In this document: piece after piece, positions 46,801-59,539 of the stretch
How the letters are laid out: every line of letters begins with the position of its first letter
Position numbering within the stretch: the first letter of the stretch is position 1
NCBI RefSeq assembly: GCF_932294415.1
Contig: NC_065536.1
Location: 50,468,354 to 50,532,353, forward strand
Direction of reading: 5' to 3'
Origin: Quercus robur
Taxonomy: Eukaryota > Streptophyta > Magnoliopsida > Fagales > Fagaceae
DNA length: 64,000 nt
Translations under genes and position numbers: made by a program
Notes under the pieces: generated by a model
Seen by the model: only the letters and a program-made list of their open reading frames with translations
Databases searched by the model: none
What the model was told of the DNA's origin: nothing

Positions 46801-49800
46801 AGCAAAAAAAGTAGTTTTTAATCATATTGTAAACAAAAACTATTTCCCCCTTTAATATCAGTTTGCACAGACATGTTCAGCTCTTTGACTATTTAACTCT
46901 ATGCATTTTAAGTATCAATGATTTTTTGCTTGGCCAGCCTGGGGAAGCTAAATGTGTAATACTTGTAAGCATTGGAGGTAATAAAGTGATCAGAGGGGGA
47001 AATGGCATTGTTGATGGACCGGTTGATCATGCTAATTTCAAAGTCATCATGGAAGCTGTAAACTCGAGAGGTTTTGGAAATCTTGAAGCAACAAATGCTA
47101 GGTTAGATCTTCTCCTAGGGCAAATCCATGCTGCTTGTTTCAATTCTGTTTTGTGATATCAATGAGATTGTTGTTTGAATGAGTAAACATATTCCACTTA
47201 AATGATAAAGGATAAATGGAAATGCTTTACCTCAGAATTGATTTTTCAGTGAAGGTGTTACCGGAGAAGATTCTGCTTTCACAACTGTTATCTCTCATGA
47301 GGCGTATGCCAATATGTATGGCCCTACCACTGGTGACAAAATTCGGCTTGGTGATACGAATTTGTATGCTGAAATTGAAAAAGATTTTGCTATTTATGGT
47401 GATGAATGCGTCTTTGGAGGTGGGAAAGTTATAAGAGATGGAATGGGCCAGTCATGTGGGCATCTACCAGCTGACTCTTTGGATACTGTTATAACAAATG
47501 CTGTGATCATTGATTATAGTGGAATCTTCAAGGCAGATATTGGTATCAAAGATGGTCATATTGTTTCCCTTGGGAAAGCAGGCAATCCAGATACCATGGA
47601 TGGTGTATGTATGAATATGATAATTGGGGTAAATTTCATCTCACTGTGCAGAAGCAGCATGAAAGGTTTAATTGAATGCCATGTTAATTGCACATGCTTA
47701 TACTTTTTCAATAATTAGGTTAACACAGAGGTTATTGCGGGAGAAGGAATGGTTGTTACTGCAGGAGGCATAGACTGTCATGTCCACTTCATATGCCCAC
47801 AATTGATATATGAATCAATATCAAGTGGTGAGCTACCTCACTAGAATTTTTTTGGTTGAAAGTGCTGCTGAAATTTACGTAGGCATTATTGTTTAAATTG
47901 TAATATGTCTCTGTATTTATATAAATTTTTGACATGTTAAATATAGATGAAAACATTCAGAAAAGCTTAATCAAACTCAACTGCGTATGTCGGGAATCAA
48001 ATTCATACATTTTTTAGCTGATTGCACAGATTTAAAACTGCTTGATAAGTTTGTCTGAACTGTTCTTTTGGTACCTAGAGTTCATGTGTCTGCTCCTTAG
48101 AAATCTGAGTAACCTCTGGATTTAAAAGAAAATTAATTGAAACAAATATTTCTCCAAATGTTCAATGACTCCATTTTTCCAAAACTATCTGTAGGAATCA
48201 CAACACTAGTGGGAGGTGGAACAGGACCTGCTGATGGAACACGTGCTACAACTTGTACTCCAGCACGATCACAAATGATGTTAATGTTGCAATCAACTGA
48301 TGACATGCCCCTAAATTTTGGTTTTATGGGAAAAGTACGCTTAATTATTTATATACTTAATAAATTCCTCTCTCTCTCTGTCTCTGTCTCTACTTACACC
48401 TGTTTAAGGATGGACCTTGCAGTAATTATTGTAATATATTAATGGATGACTAAAATTCTGAATTCTAAAAGTTTTTCCCACTTGCTCCTCCCTTCTACTC
48501 CTCTCTTCATCTTTATTTATTCTTCTACCTTGTTCTGTAATTCCCTTTGTCTACTTCAGGGGAACAGTGCCAAACCTGAGGAGCTACATGAAATAATTAG
48601 AGCCGGGGCAATGGGACTGAAGCTGCATGAGGACTGGGGAACAACTCCTGCTGCAATAGACAATTGTTTGACTGTTGGAGAACATTATGACATCCAGGCA
48701 CTAACTTTTTTTCTTTTTTCTTTTTTCTTTTTGAGTACTATTTATTTTCCAATTATTTGAAACATTTTGAGTTTTATATGACTTACAAAATTTCTTCATA
48801 TCTTTTGATTTTGACAGGTTAATATCCACACTGACACCTTGAATGAATCGGGATTTGTAGAACACACTATTGCTTCATTTAAAGGAAGAACTATTCATAC
48901 CTATCACAGGTACAAGTTTCCTTCTGCCTACACCACCAACCAAAAATAAAAAGGGAAGAAAATGTTTTTCAATCTTCTATGACTTAATTAAGTATCATGG
49001 TCATTAGGTATTATGTTAAATAATAATAATGTTGGGTTCTAAGACTTTAGGTTTAAATGTATTAGAACTTTATTTTGTAATGTTGGCAAACCATGATCAA
49101 AACGTTTAGTCTTGTTTTAGACTTGCTCAAAGTATGTTTTTGTGTAAAGTTGGAATCAAGTGTACTGCAGGATTTACTGTGTAAATCTGCCTAGTTTGAT
49201 CGATCGAAAATTAGACTCGATCGATCGAAGCTCGTGCAGATTGTTTTTCTGCAGAATTTTCCAACTCAGCCCAAGCCCGTTGGATGTGTAGGGTTTTATG
49301 TTTTGCCTTAAGTATAAAAGGAAAAACCCTAGCCACGTTTTTAGGTTGCTCTTTATGCTGTGTGTGAATCTTTTGTGAGATTTAGAGGTGTTTGCCTTCA
49401 TACACACTTAGGATTTCTAATCTCAAGATTGATGTTAAGAGCTTGGTGATCAAGTTAGTTGCTGTTTTCAAGAGCTTAAAGATACACAAATGGGAGTACT
49501 TGTATTTGCTGTGAATCCAAGAAATAAGTAGTCCGTGGACTCAGAGCTATCACGTGGTTGTGGTAGTAAGTTTCTTACTTGAGGTAGCAATAGGATGTTA
49601 ATAGTCTAAGTCGCTATTGTGTAAACTTCAATTCTTTCATAGTGGATTTGTTTTACCTTGAGGATAGTTAGGTTAAATCCTTTCCAGGTTTTTTACCGGT
49701 TTGGTTTTCCTGGGTTATCATATCGTTGTGTTATTTATTTTCTGCACTTTACAATGATATGATATATTTGTGTTAACCTAGATCTAATAATTTGACTAAA

Positions 49801-52741
49801 TAATCACTTGGCTAATAAACTAGATTAATCTGGTTGTGTTTTAAGGGATCTAAAAGCGCACAAATAATAATAATAATAAATAAATAAATAAAACCTAAAG
49901 TGTAATCAAGAAGTACACTTTATTTATTTATTTTAGCAAATTTCTTTCTTGATGTAGCACGGAGGGAAGTTTACTTATAGAGTAAAAAGTTATTGATAGC
50001 TTAGTTGTTTTGTCAAAGTGGTTAAATTTGACATCTTGGCCCTGTTGGTCATTTCGGGAGTATTTCCCATCCCTATCATCCTTTTCAAGTTGTCATGACT
50101 TGATATTATGATTGATTGCAGCATTCTCATGTGATTACAAGATCTTTCTCTTGTGAACAGGACATAAAAAGTTCATCTGCTCTATTACTTTTGGCCTTGC
50201 TTCAACTTTTCCATCTTTTAATACAATTTTCTAACTTTCTCAGTATATTTTGGACAGTGAAGGTGCTGGTGGTGGTCATGCTCCAGATATCATCAAAGTG
50301 TGTGGTGTGAAACATGTCCTGCCATCATCTACAAACCCCACGCGGCCTTATACTTCCAACACTATAGATGAGCATCTTGACATGCTGGTATGAGAAGATA
50401 ATAGAAGAATTGATTCAGTATGCATTATGGATGTTCAATTCTCATTTTGGTATGCATTCATACAGATGGTCTGCCATCACCTTGATAAGGACATTCCAGA
50501 AGATGTAGCATTTGCTGAATCAAGGATTAGAGCTGAAACAATTGCTGCAGAAGATATTTTGCATGATATGGGGGCAATTAGCATCATATCTTCTGATTCC
50601 CAAGCTATGGGTCGCATTGGAGAGGTTAATAATTCCCTTTTTTAAGAGAATTTTTTCCCTTAGAGTTTTTGTTTAAATAACTTTGTTTGTACTTCCAATT
50701 GATACTAGAAATTTCTATCTGATAAATCTGGGAGCCAAACCTTAAAAACCATGAGATCTGGTACCTTTTTTTTTTTTTTTTTTTGATAATTGGAATAGGG
50801 AGGATTTGAACCTTGGATGTTTCCTTTGGAAACACTAGGAAGTGCTAGTTGAGTGCCTACAAGGCTCTTGGCCAGACCTGTTTACTTACTTGATAGTGAG
50901 CATTTGAAGTCATTCTATGATAAGATATGATAGGGCTGCTTTTAAGCTGCTAAGATCTAAGAATCTTGGAGACAGACATGGGTGCCAAATAGAGATACTT
51001 TCAATATGACACTGTCCGTTAAAATGAGACAAATCCTAGTAGGGACGAATGAAGACGGCTGATGGGGACATGTGAAGAGAAAATGATGGCTTGTTGCTCA
51101 GAATCTATTTTTTACAATTATGATCTTACGTTGCAAGTCAATAATGCATATTAACATTCTTTGAGTGCACATCCAACCCATGAATTCTTCATAATGTTTG
51201 TTCTTTTAGTCTTCACTTGGTTGGGACATATTTTCTTATTTGTTATGATGCTAAGCTCAGGTTTTCCCAACTCTTTTCTTGCCAGGTGATAATCAGAACT
51301 TGGCAAACCGCCCACAAAATGAAGTTACAAAGAGGGCCGATTGATGCTAGTGAACCAGACAATGACAACCTTCGTATCAAACGATATATTGCAAAATACA
51401 CTATAAATCCAGCAATAGCTAATGGGCTTTCTCAATATGTTGGTTCCGTTGAGGTATGCTGGGTATAATATCTCTGAGCTCAATTACAATGTGAGCTACA
51501 CAAAAGTATAAACAAGCAATTGCTTTTATTGTTATGTATTTCATGGATTACAGTAGCAAATGGGCAGAAAAGCATACATCACTTGCATTATTTGGTCCCA
51601 CCATATGTCTCCAATTTAGAAATCCATCTACTTCACAACTAATTGACGTTTATACTTTTATCAGATCATGCAAATATAGTTGTCTGCCCCCACTAATTCT
51701 GTTAAATCTTGACATTTTACTAACTAGTAGATGTGATCCATGAGATTCTGGATAGTCCGGAAAAATTATAACATTGTAATTGATATTAAAGATTAAAGAT
51801 TAAGTGACATTTTTTTTGCAGGTTGGGAAATTAGCTGATCTTGTTTTATGGAAGCCGTCTTTCTTTGGGGCAAAACCAGAAATGATAATAAAAGGTGGTG
51901 CAGTTGCATGGGCTGATATGGGTGATCCAAATGCAAGCATTCCCACACCTGAACCGGTAAAGTTTGCTACTACTTCTATACTCTGGATCATGTTATGTGG
52001 CAGAGCATTATTTTGAATTCCTCATATTATGATGATAACTGCATAAATGGAAATCTATGGTGCAAATTAGAATCTTCTCATTGTTGAATTAGAATCTTAA
52101 CATGCCCCTTTATTATAATTCTCATCTGAAGTGCTGGTTGTGCTTACCTTTATGAGTTCAAACTAATTTTAAGCAAAAATCAAACATGTTTAAAGAATTG
52201 TAACCGTTAAAATGTCTCATATACTTATCGACAGTTGCATTTAACAAGCTAAAATATTTATAATTTATATTGTGAAGAAAAATCTTGCTGTAAAGAACCC
52301 CAGATAAATGGCATCAAGTTCCTTTGATTAGTTTAAGACAATCATTTTTTCAGGTAATGATGAGGCCTATGTTTGGAGCATTTGGCAAGGCTGGAAGTGC
52401 TCACTCCATTGCTTTTGTCAGCAAGGCATGGATCTCTCTCTCTCTCTCCCTTTCTTTCCTTTTTCCCTCTCTTTCTTCTTTTGTAAGTAACATTTTTTCT
52501 CTATTATCCATACAAACAGGCAGCTTTAGATGATGGAGTTAAGGCCAAGTATGGACTCAGCAAAAGAGTAGAAGCTGTTGGCAATGTCAGGAAACTAACC
52601 AAATCTGACATGAAGCTCAACGATGCCCTTCCAAACATTACAGTGGATCCAGAGACATACACAGTGACAGCAGACGGAGAAGTTCTTACCTGCACTGCAG
52701 CCACCACGGTTCCTCTTTCTCGAAACTACTTCCTCTTTTAA
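43802..52741 (+). CDS. URE: Urease, plant single-chain enzyme (18 exons, 837 aa)
   Basis: Nickel enzyme hydrolysing urea to ammonia and carbamate, recycling nitrogen from arginine and ureides in the cytosol; it needs the accessory proteins UreD, UreF and UreG. Coding exons: 43802-43927, 44237-44310, 44490-44535, 44895-45000, 45765-45907, 46524-46634, 46938-47101, 47250-47628, 47719-47827, 48195-48334, 48560-48697, 48818-48909, 50258-50387, 50466-50624, 51286-51453, 51822-51956, 52354-52425, 52520-52741; 2514 nt, all in phase. Gamma, beta and alpha parts are fused. Active site complete: Ni ligands H404, H406, carbamylated K487 (GLKLHEDW), H516, H542, D630; flap C589 and catalytic H590 (VCHHLD). 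All sit three residues before jack-bean numbering. Ends RNYFLF. Introns 11 and 17 start with GC. Confidence 0.96.
49030..49862 (+). mobile_element. Probable solo LTR in urease intron 12, 833 bp
   Basis: Begins TGTTGGGTTC and ends GCGCACA; AATAA on both sides (49025-49029, 49863-49867) fits a 5-bp duplication but lies in (AAT)n. A TATA-like TATAAAAGGAAAAACCC at 49313 and GATCGATCGAA repeated at 49199 and 49220 are LTR-like. Copia type is guessed from style only. Confidence 0.55.
50766..50872 (-). mobile_element. tRNA-derived SINE in urease intron 14
   Basis: Read on the - strand, it has a box A-like TGTAGGCACTCAACTAGCAC, a box B-like GGTTCAAATCC, and ends in a poly(A) of about 19 (T-run 50766-50784). 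The target duplication is not clear. Confidence 0.65.
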
Positions 52742-53786
52742 GGCATTGATAATATGTCTAAGCGACTGTCATTTTATGTATTTTAAAGTAAATTTAGCAA
52801 ACTGAAACAAATAATAATCCTTCCAAATATGAATGAAATAGCACTCTCGTAATTGTGGTCTTTGACTAGTGACAGCTCTAGAATTTTTTTTTAGGGTAGT
52901 CACTTAGAAATTTAAATTACCACAACATTTTTCTTAGTACAATTTTTTAAGGAAAAACGAAAAACGAAATTATTTTTATTGAATAAGTTGAGCGAGTTAC
53001 AAATTTTATCTTTTTGTTTTATAATAGGCTTTTTGTTGAATAATTTGTTCACTTCTTGTTGTTTGGTCTTGTCTTGTTTTTGTTTGGTTTATGTTTGTTG
53101 TTATTTGGGCTAATATTTATTGTTGTTATTTAAGCTTTAAAAAAAAGGATTAAGGATTATGTTTGGGCTAGAATTAATCTAGAGTTATGCTACGTCCACA
53201 ATATTTTTACAATAAATTTTATGTAAAAAGCAGTTATTGATGGGTAAAATAATAATATCAGTATTTGGCCCAAATTAGAACAATAGTAGCTTACCACATT
53301 GGATTTATTGTGAAATTATTGTGAAAATGTTATGAATGTAGTAATACTATTATATTTATTAAACCCAAATTTTTGTAATTCTTAAGTCAGGGTATTCAAC
53401 ATTTTTATTAGGGTGGTCACAATAGGTTAGTTTAGCATATAATATTTTTTTTTTGACAAGTGTATATATACTTTTTTTTTTTTTTTTTTTTTTTTTTGCC
53501 TATTAGGGTGGTCCTATGACTATCCTGGCACTCTGCCTGGATGCATATTTTGACACTGAGAGCTATGAGTCGACAAAGCATTAACCAGAGTACTCCGTAC
53601 GTGCACCACATTTGTTTTTGGAACTTGATTTTCAAGTATGTAGACACCCAACTATAAAAATGGTAGACATTATAGATATAGAATAGTAGCTTGTAATTCA
53701 TGTTGTGCATGGAGTTTTTATTTACATCAATGCTAGTACATAAAAATAAGTACATGAGAAAGTATCAATATCTAAAAAATACTAAG
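52742..53786. other. Urease 3' flank, no gene seen
   Basis: AT-rich sequence containing the likely 3' UTR and a poly(T) run of about 26 at 53472-53497. No coding or structured element recognised. Confidence 0.5.
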
Positions 53787-53789
53787 AAA

Positions 53790-54070
53790 GTGATTTTTTT
53801 TTTTTTTTGGATGAGGAAGAAGACATTAATTTTATTAATCAAAGTTGGCGAAATCTACTTGAGCTACATTGTAAATTTGTGGTGGAGTATCCTCCATCAA
53901 CGCGACAAAATTTGAGACGTTCCTAGCATACCTAGCTAGATTGTGAGTAATCATATAACCTTCATTCCTAATGCAAGAGTAATGTAATTGAGTAAAAGAC
54001 GCGGAAATAAATTCTGCATCCCAAAGAATGAAGCCGTGACTTGGGAGTAAATAATTTGTTTTGATTGATC
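53790..54070 (-). mobile_element. 5'-truncated LINE 3' end
   Basis: After a T-run (53790-53808), the sequence GGTGGAGTATCCTCCATCAA and CTAGCATACCTAGC parallels the 3' region of the LINE at 36341 (GGTGGAGTTTCCTCCAACCA, ATCATACCTAGC). Only the last 250 bp remain. Confidence 0.6.
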
Positions 54071-54166
54071 ACATTATACGTATGCAATCAAAACATTCCA
54101 AACTCAAGATTATGAGAATATATCTAATAAGTTCATAAAAAAAGAGAATATATCTAATAAAGTACT

Positions 54167-54843
54167 TGTGGGGCCTGAAATTTGGAATCCCGGCCCACTT
54201 CACATTAAGGGTCCAAAGCCCAAGCCGAGGAGCTCTACTGCCGAGGAGGTATGAGGAGAACCCCTTGATGGCCTAATAACACAGCCGAGGACAACCTCAC
54301 GCTCAACGCCTTACAAAACGCCTGAAGAAAAGGACAAATTCAGTACAAGAACAGTACAAGCTAGAAAGCTGCCAACACCATAACGTGGAGCCCAGCACCT
54401 GACAAGCCCATACCCCATACCATGCTATCCAGTTTTTCCCAACCACTCTGACGTGAAGATTGATAGGACGAGTAACTGCCCCAAACAAGGAGAAACTGAC
54501 ACGTAGATGAAGAAAGGAAATCGAATACTAGTATAAAAGGGAAAAAAGGAGGAAGGAGGAGGGGGGCCCCGGGAAAAGAAGGAAGAAAAAGGAGGAATGG
54601 TGAGAATGTAATGCTCCTCGGACTAATTCCGAGGAGTCAAACCTTTCAAACTACATTGATGCAAGACTCAGCTATGCAATCCAAACTCATCTTTGTATGA
54701 TCGCTCACGAAACCGGGACCAAACCGAAACCCAGCGCCCAAAGGCAGGCCTTTCCAAACCCACTCTCTACAAATCATATTGTTCGGGCCCTTTACACACG
54801 AGCCCAACGTCATCCTTGGGTCGTTAAAAATCGTGTCCCTATA
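54167..54843 (+). repeat. 5' LTR of element 2
   Basis: TATA box TATAAAAG at 54532-54539; hairpin GCTCCTCGGA/TCCGAGGAGT with loop CTAAT at 54613-54637. The last bases read CCCTATA where the 3' LTR has CCCTACA. Confidence 0.9.
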
Positions 54844-54861
54844 ATTGGCGCCGTCTGTGGG
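54844..54861 (+). other. Primer-binding site of element 2
   Basis: ATTGGCGCCGTCTGTGGG, identical to the PBS of element 1 and directly adjacent to the LTR. Confidence 0.7.
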
Positions 54862-55116
54862 AAGGCTTGCGCATTGGCCCAGGTGGCGGTGGAGTCAACT
54901 CTCTAGCAAGTAGAGGTTCGCGGGGTTTCCTCCATCTCCGGCGACATGCAGTTGTTGCTCCGGCATAAACTTTTGCTAGGGGCTACGCCCTGCAGTGCCA
55001 ACGGCGCGGGCAGCTCTAGGGGCTTCCGGCCTCAAGCCAACTCTCCCCGCCATGGTCTAGGGGCTGGCCTTCGAAAAACAAATAAATACAGAGAAAAAAC
55101 TATTAAAAAAAAAACT

Positions 55117-55592
55117 ACAAGTTTTGGACAGAACCAAGGCCTTGCATGGTCCTCGGACTCAAGCCTATGGGGAAACCAAGTACTCAAAAGAAAAATTACA
55201 AGTTTTGGACAGAACCAAGGCCTTGCATGGTCCTCGGATTCAAGCCTATAGGGAAACCAAGTACACAGGAAAAACTACAAGTTTTGGACAGAACCAAGGC
55301 CTTGCATGGTCCTCGGACTCAGGCCTATGGGGAAACCAAGTACTAAAAAAAATACAAGTTTTGGACAGAACCAAGGCCTTGCATGGTCCTCGGACTCAAG
55401 CCTATGGGGAAACCAAGTACTCAAAAGAAAAAATACAAGTTTTGGACAGAACCAAGGCCTTGCATGGTCCTCGGACTCAAGCCTATGGGGAAACCAAGTA
55501 CTCAAAAGAAAAACTACAAGTTTTGGACAGAACCAAGGCCTTGCATGGTCCTCGGACTCAAGCCTATGGGGAAACCAAGTACTTAGAAGAGA
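55117..55592 (+). repeat. Tandem array of element 2, about 77-81 bp x 6
   Basis: Units (taken at GTTTTGGACAG) start at 55121, 55202, 55281, 55358, 55439 and 55520. Each has GGACAGAACCAAGGCCTTGC, GGTCCTCGGACTC and TATGGGGAAACCAAG. The core is the same as in array 1 of element 1; spacers of A-rich sequence vary in length. Confidence 0.92.
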
Positions 55593-57142
55593 CAATACGG
55601 GGATTGGACACAACCTGGACGTTATATGACCCTTAGAATCTACCCCGCGAAAGAGTTCCCCGTTGATAAGTGAGCTAATCCCAAGGCTGCATGGATTCCC
55701 CAGCCTATCCTCGGATCCTTGGTACCAGAGGAATTGGTGCGACTGTAATATAGTGCCATACGTGGTCAGAACGTAGTTAGAGTCCCTCACTGCTCGGTTA
55801 CCCCTTCGGATGAATTATTTAGAGTTTATCGTTCTCAGACGGTCTCCTTGCACGTATTATGGAATATTCAGCTGTTATCTCGGTTAGTTTCCTGAGTTTA
55901 ATTTATTGTGAATTATCGTTATTATGCCTGGTAATGTCGGTAAATTAGAATTAGTCAGATTATGTTTCAAGGTTTCCTACTCTAAGCATCATTGAAGAAA
56001 AACACACATGGAGCACACCCATTCACAAAGTAGTTGTTGCAAAAAAGAAAAATATTCAAAACAAGTAAGTAAATTCCTCTTTTATTAAGACAAAGAAATA
56101 GTACAGCATACAATGAAAAGCTGGAATAAGCTTATATTAAAGCTAACTACATAAGCGAAAAGAAAGATACAAGAGAATAAAGAGAAAGCCGAGGAAGTAG
56201 TACAGAGGAGAGGTTGGCTGCTGTTTCAAGACGTTGTTCAAGGAAAACCATTCCTCAACACTTTTACATGCCTATAACTCAGGCAGCCAAAGAGCCCAAC
56301 TCGGGGCCTGCACCGTTGAAGAAAAGGCGTAAAGAGCCCGACTTCGGGCTAGCGGAGCTGAAAAAAAGGTGCAGGGAACCCAACTTGAGGCCAGCACCGT
56401 TGAAGAAAAGGTGCAGGCAGCCGGAAGTTGATGGGCCTTCATGGAACCACGCCTGCGGTATCGCAGACGGCGCTGATGGCGGAAAACCTTTCTTCTGACA
56501 CACCAAAAATCTGGTGTGACCAGAACCTGCTTCGGATTTTGACTGAAAGAGGGGAGGGTACCGTTCCCACCCTATCCAAGCGGGAGGACACCTTAAATCT
56601 GTGCCTCCCTTGCCCAGACCACATCACTTTAAGTCTTGGAAGGGTCCGGTGCCTCTATGGCGGGTGAAGTTCCTCCACCTCCACCCAAGCCTCAAACATA
56701 TTGCACTAAGGGAGGACGACACTGGATGTGGGAACCGGTTATGGATCAAAGGTTATGGTTTTGAAGGGAGCAGAGGGGTTTAAATGCCAGGAGAATAACC
56801 ACCTATCCTGCTTATATAAAGGGTAAGGTGGTGTCATTTAATTTGAGCAGATTCCCAAGAAATGCTGTGGACAAGGCAGCTCTGGCACAATTTCCAACAC
56901 CATCCTCCACCACAAGATTTAAAGGTCCTCGTGAAGGTGCGCCTCGAATACTGAAATGACAAAGGGCACTGCGCGGATGAAGAATAAAGTAATGCCTCTT
57001 AATTCGGCACATCTCCCATGCAAGTGGAAGAACACAAGCAGCAGTAAGGTACGGAACTTGAACAAATCACGAGGTGGGCTCAGCATCACCAAAATCCTCC
57101 TTCCCAACTAAAAAGTCGGGAAGCAGGATTTTGAGGGGCTAT
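55593..57142 (+). other. Internal region of element 2 without coding capacity
   Basis: Related to the interior of element 1 (for example CATGCCTATAACTCAGGCAG near 56268 and CATGCCCATAACTCAGGCAG near 4133). Includes a short repeated AAGAAAAGGYGYA-type block at 56315-56420. No retroelement protein motif. Confidence 0.65.
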
Positions 57143-57818
57143 TGTGGGGCCTGAAATTTGGAATCCCGGCCCACTTCACATTAAGGGCCCAAAGCCCAAG
57201 CCGAGGAGCCCTACTGCCGAGGAGGTATGAGGAGAACCCCTTGATGGCCCAATAACACAGCCGAGGACAACCTCACGCTCAACGCCTCACAAAACGCCTG
57301 AAGAAAAGGACAAACTCAGTACAAGAGCAGTACAAGCTAGAAAGCTGCCAACACCATAACGTGGAGCCCAGCACCTGACAAGCTCATACCCCATACCATG
57401 CTATCCAGCTTTTCCCAACCACTCTGACGTGAGATTGATAGGACGAGTAACTGCCCCAAACAAGGAGAAACTGACACGTAGATGAAGAAAGGAAATCGAA
57501 TACTAGTATAAAAGGGAAAAAATGAGGAAGGAGGAGGGGGGCCCCGGGAAAAGAAGGAAGAAAAAGGAGGAATTGTGAAAATGTAATGCTCCTCGGACTA
57601 ATTCCGAGGAGTCAAACCTTTCAAACTACATTGATGCAAGACTCAGCTATGCAGTCCAAACTCATCTTTGTATGATCGCTCACGAAACCGGGATCAGACC
57701 GAAACCCAGCGCCCAAAGGCAGGTCTTTCCAAACCCACTCTCTATAAATCATATTGTTCGGGCCCTTTACACACGAGCCCAACGTCATCCTTGGGTCGTT
57801 AAAAATCGTGTCCCTACA
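57143..57818 (+). repeat. 3' LTR of element 2
   Basis: 676 bp, preceded by AGGATTTTGAGGGGCTAT; hairpin at 57588-57612. Ends CCCTACA before GTACT. Confidence 0.9.
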
Positions 57819-57823
57819 GTACT

Positions 57824-58664
57824 AATTAATTATTAATTAGAGAGACATTAATAACACTAATTAAATGATGGATTTATATATATATATATATATTAATTAA
57901 GATTTTTATATTTAAAAATTGATATGTGATGAACTTTAATATATTATGTCAGTATAACATGAATGTTCTGTCATTTTGTTGGAAGAAAACATAAAGCAGA
58001 AAGGTTCCTCCAAAAAAAAAAAAAAAAAAACAGAAAGTTTTCCATGGTGGTGTTTTTTCAAATCATTGATTTAAGGAATAAAGTATAATTATCAGTGGGC
58101 TCAAGTAACATGCACCATCTGCCACTGCCAGTTGTGGTTCACAGTTCATGTTTCACTTTCAGGATGGGGGTAAAAATGTTTTTATCTATTATTTTTTTTA
58201 AGGCAATTAAAATGATTGTTTGTTATTTTTCTAACAATTCCACTATCGTTATGATGGTCTATATACTAATGGAATTCATAAACCACTCAATAACTCCAAA
58301 TCAAACCTAAATACCTAATAATCCTTGTACAGTGCATTAAAGTCTTAAATTAGATGACACAGTGATGATGAAGTTTAGACTATTGCCAAAAATTAGATGA
58401 TCAATCGAATTGTGTAAATGTTATAAATCCAGCCCAATGTTAAAAAAAAGAAAAAAGAAAAAAGACATTTGACGTTAAGAATCTTAAGATGCATCCTAAA
58501 AAGTATTAGGCTATCCTTAATCATCAATTTTATTTATTTTATTTTACAATAGTATCCTACACACATTTACCATTTGGTACTGAGCTGTAGGTATCCCGGT
58601 TAATCAACACTAATATAAACAATGCGAATGCGTATTTTGTTTGGGTCAAAATATCAAACACATT

Positions 58665-58698
<34 letters not shown>

Positions 58699-59080
58699 AG
58701 AGATACGGTATGTTGTATGCCACATTATGTGTAGTGTAGGTTGTTAGAGGGTCAAATCAAAGTTTTTGAACAGTCGATACGTCTAAAATATATCTTCTAT
58801 CCATTGTAACTATCAAATTATCAAAAAATAATAGAATTCACTAACAAATTCAACAAAAAGAGTGGCCAAGACATATTTGATTAAAGAAAAGGAATTATTA
58901 CCAGAAAGGTGAAAAGTTGAAAACATTGAACCGAGATGATTTGCAAAGTTGTTGAACTGTCAAGAGAGGCGTCCAAAATACAAGTCTCCCATCTCTATTA
59001 TAACTATGAACTATCAAATTATCAAAAAGTTTTAGAATTTGCTAAGAAGTTCAACAAAAAGAGTAGCAGTTATAGAATTT
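57824..59080. other. AT-rich intergenic DNA with a diverged tandem duplication
   Basis: No gene seen. Between about 58770 and 59065 two diverged units share ACTATCAAATTATCAAAAA and TTCAACAAAAAGAGT. (TA)n tracts at 57868 and 58663. Confidence 0.5.
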
Positions 59081-59416
59081 GCTGAAATTTGGTCATTTTT
59101 TACTTCAAGGAGCATGTTTGTCTTGGTCTCCTTGCAGTGTTGGCCTATTATCAACTATTAAGGTATGATAGCAGTTTCTCCTTTTTTCTTGCTGAAGGTA
59201 TGCTAGCAGTTGACATACTTCCACTCTACATTTACGAATTCCATTAAAATGAAACACAATCTCTCTCTCTCCAAAGAATAGAAAAAGAACCTCTGCAACG
59301 TACCTACTGTAACACTGTACATTTCGCTTTCATATAGTGTTTCTATTATCTTGGCAGCAGGTGTGCAGGTGTAGGAATCCCAGTTAATGCTTTCTAAGTG
59401 GGAATATACAGCTTTA

Positions 59417-59539
59417 TGGTTTGTTTGGATCAAGGGAGAAGGAGGGGGAGTAGAGTAGAATAAATTTAATCCAAAATTAGTTTATTTTCAATCAACTCTA
59501 CTTTACTCCCCTCTACTCCCCCTCAATCCAAACGTACCC
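59417..59539. mobile_element. Tourist-like MITE, 123 bp
   Basis: TGGTTTGTTTGGATCAAGGG at the left mirrors GGGTACGTTTGGATTGAGGG at the right (reverse strand). The TTA duplication is at 59414-59416 and 59540-59542. Copy A lacks the insert at about 17648-17653, giving an empty site. Confidence 0.8.

Larger units (their letters stand above)
54167..57818 (+). mobile_element. Complete non-autonomous LTR retroelement, element 2
   Basis: LTRs at 54167-54843 (677 bp) and 57143-57818 (676 bp) begin TGTGGGGCCTG. They enclose about 2.3 kb and are flanked by the target duplication GTACT (54162-54166, 57819-57823). The PBS ATTGGCGCCGTCTGTGGG, the interior start, the tandem array core and the purine tract are shared with element 1. 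The LTRs are only distantly similar, so this is a related but distinct subfamily. No gag or pol. The LTRs differ at about 17 sites by eye, so it is roughly twice as old as element 1. Confidence 0.9.

Noticed and set aside
49190..49230. GATCGATCGA repeats as a CRISPR-like or origin-like array
   Set aside because: Only two short palindromic units in an LTR of a plant nuclear genome; no spacer structure.
55124..55790. Open frames of about 170 residues on both strands in element 2
   Set aside because: The same tandem-repeat artefact; both strands open over the same bases.
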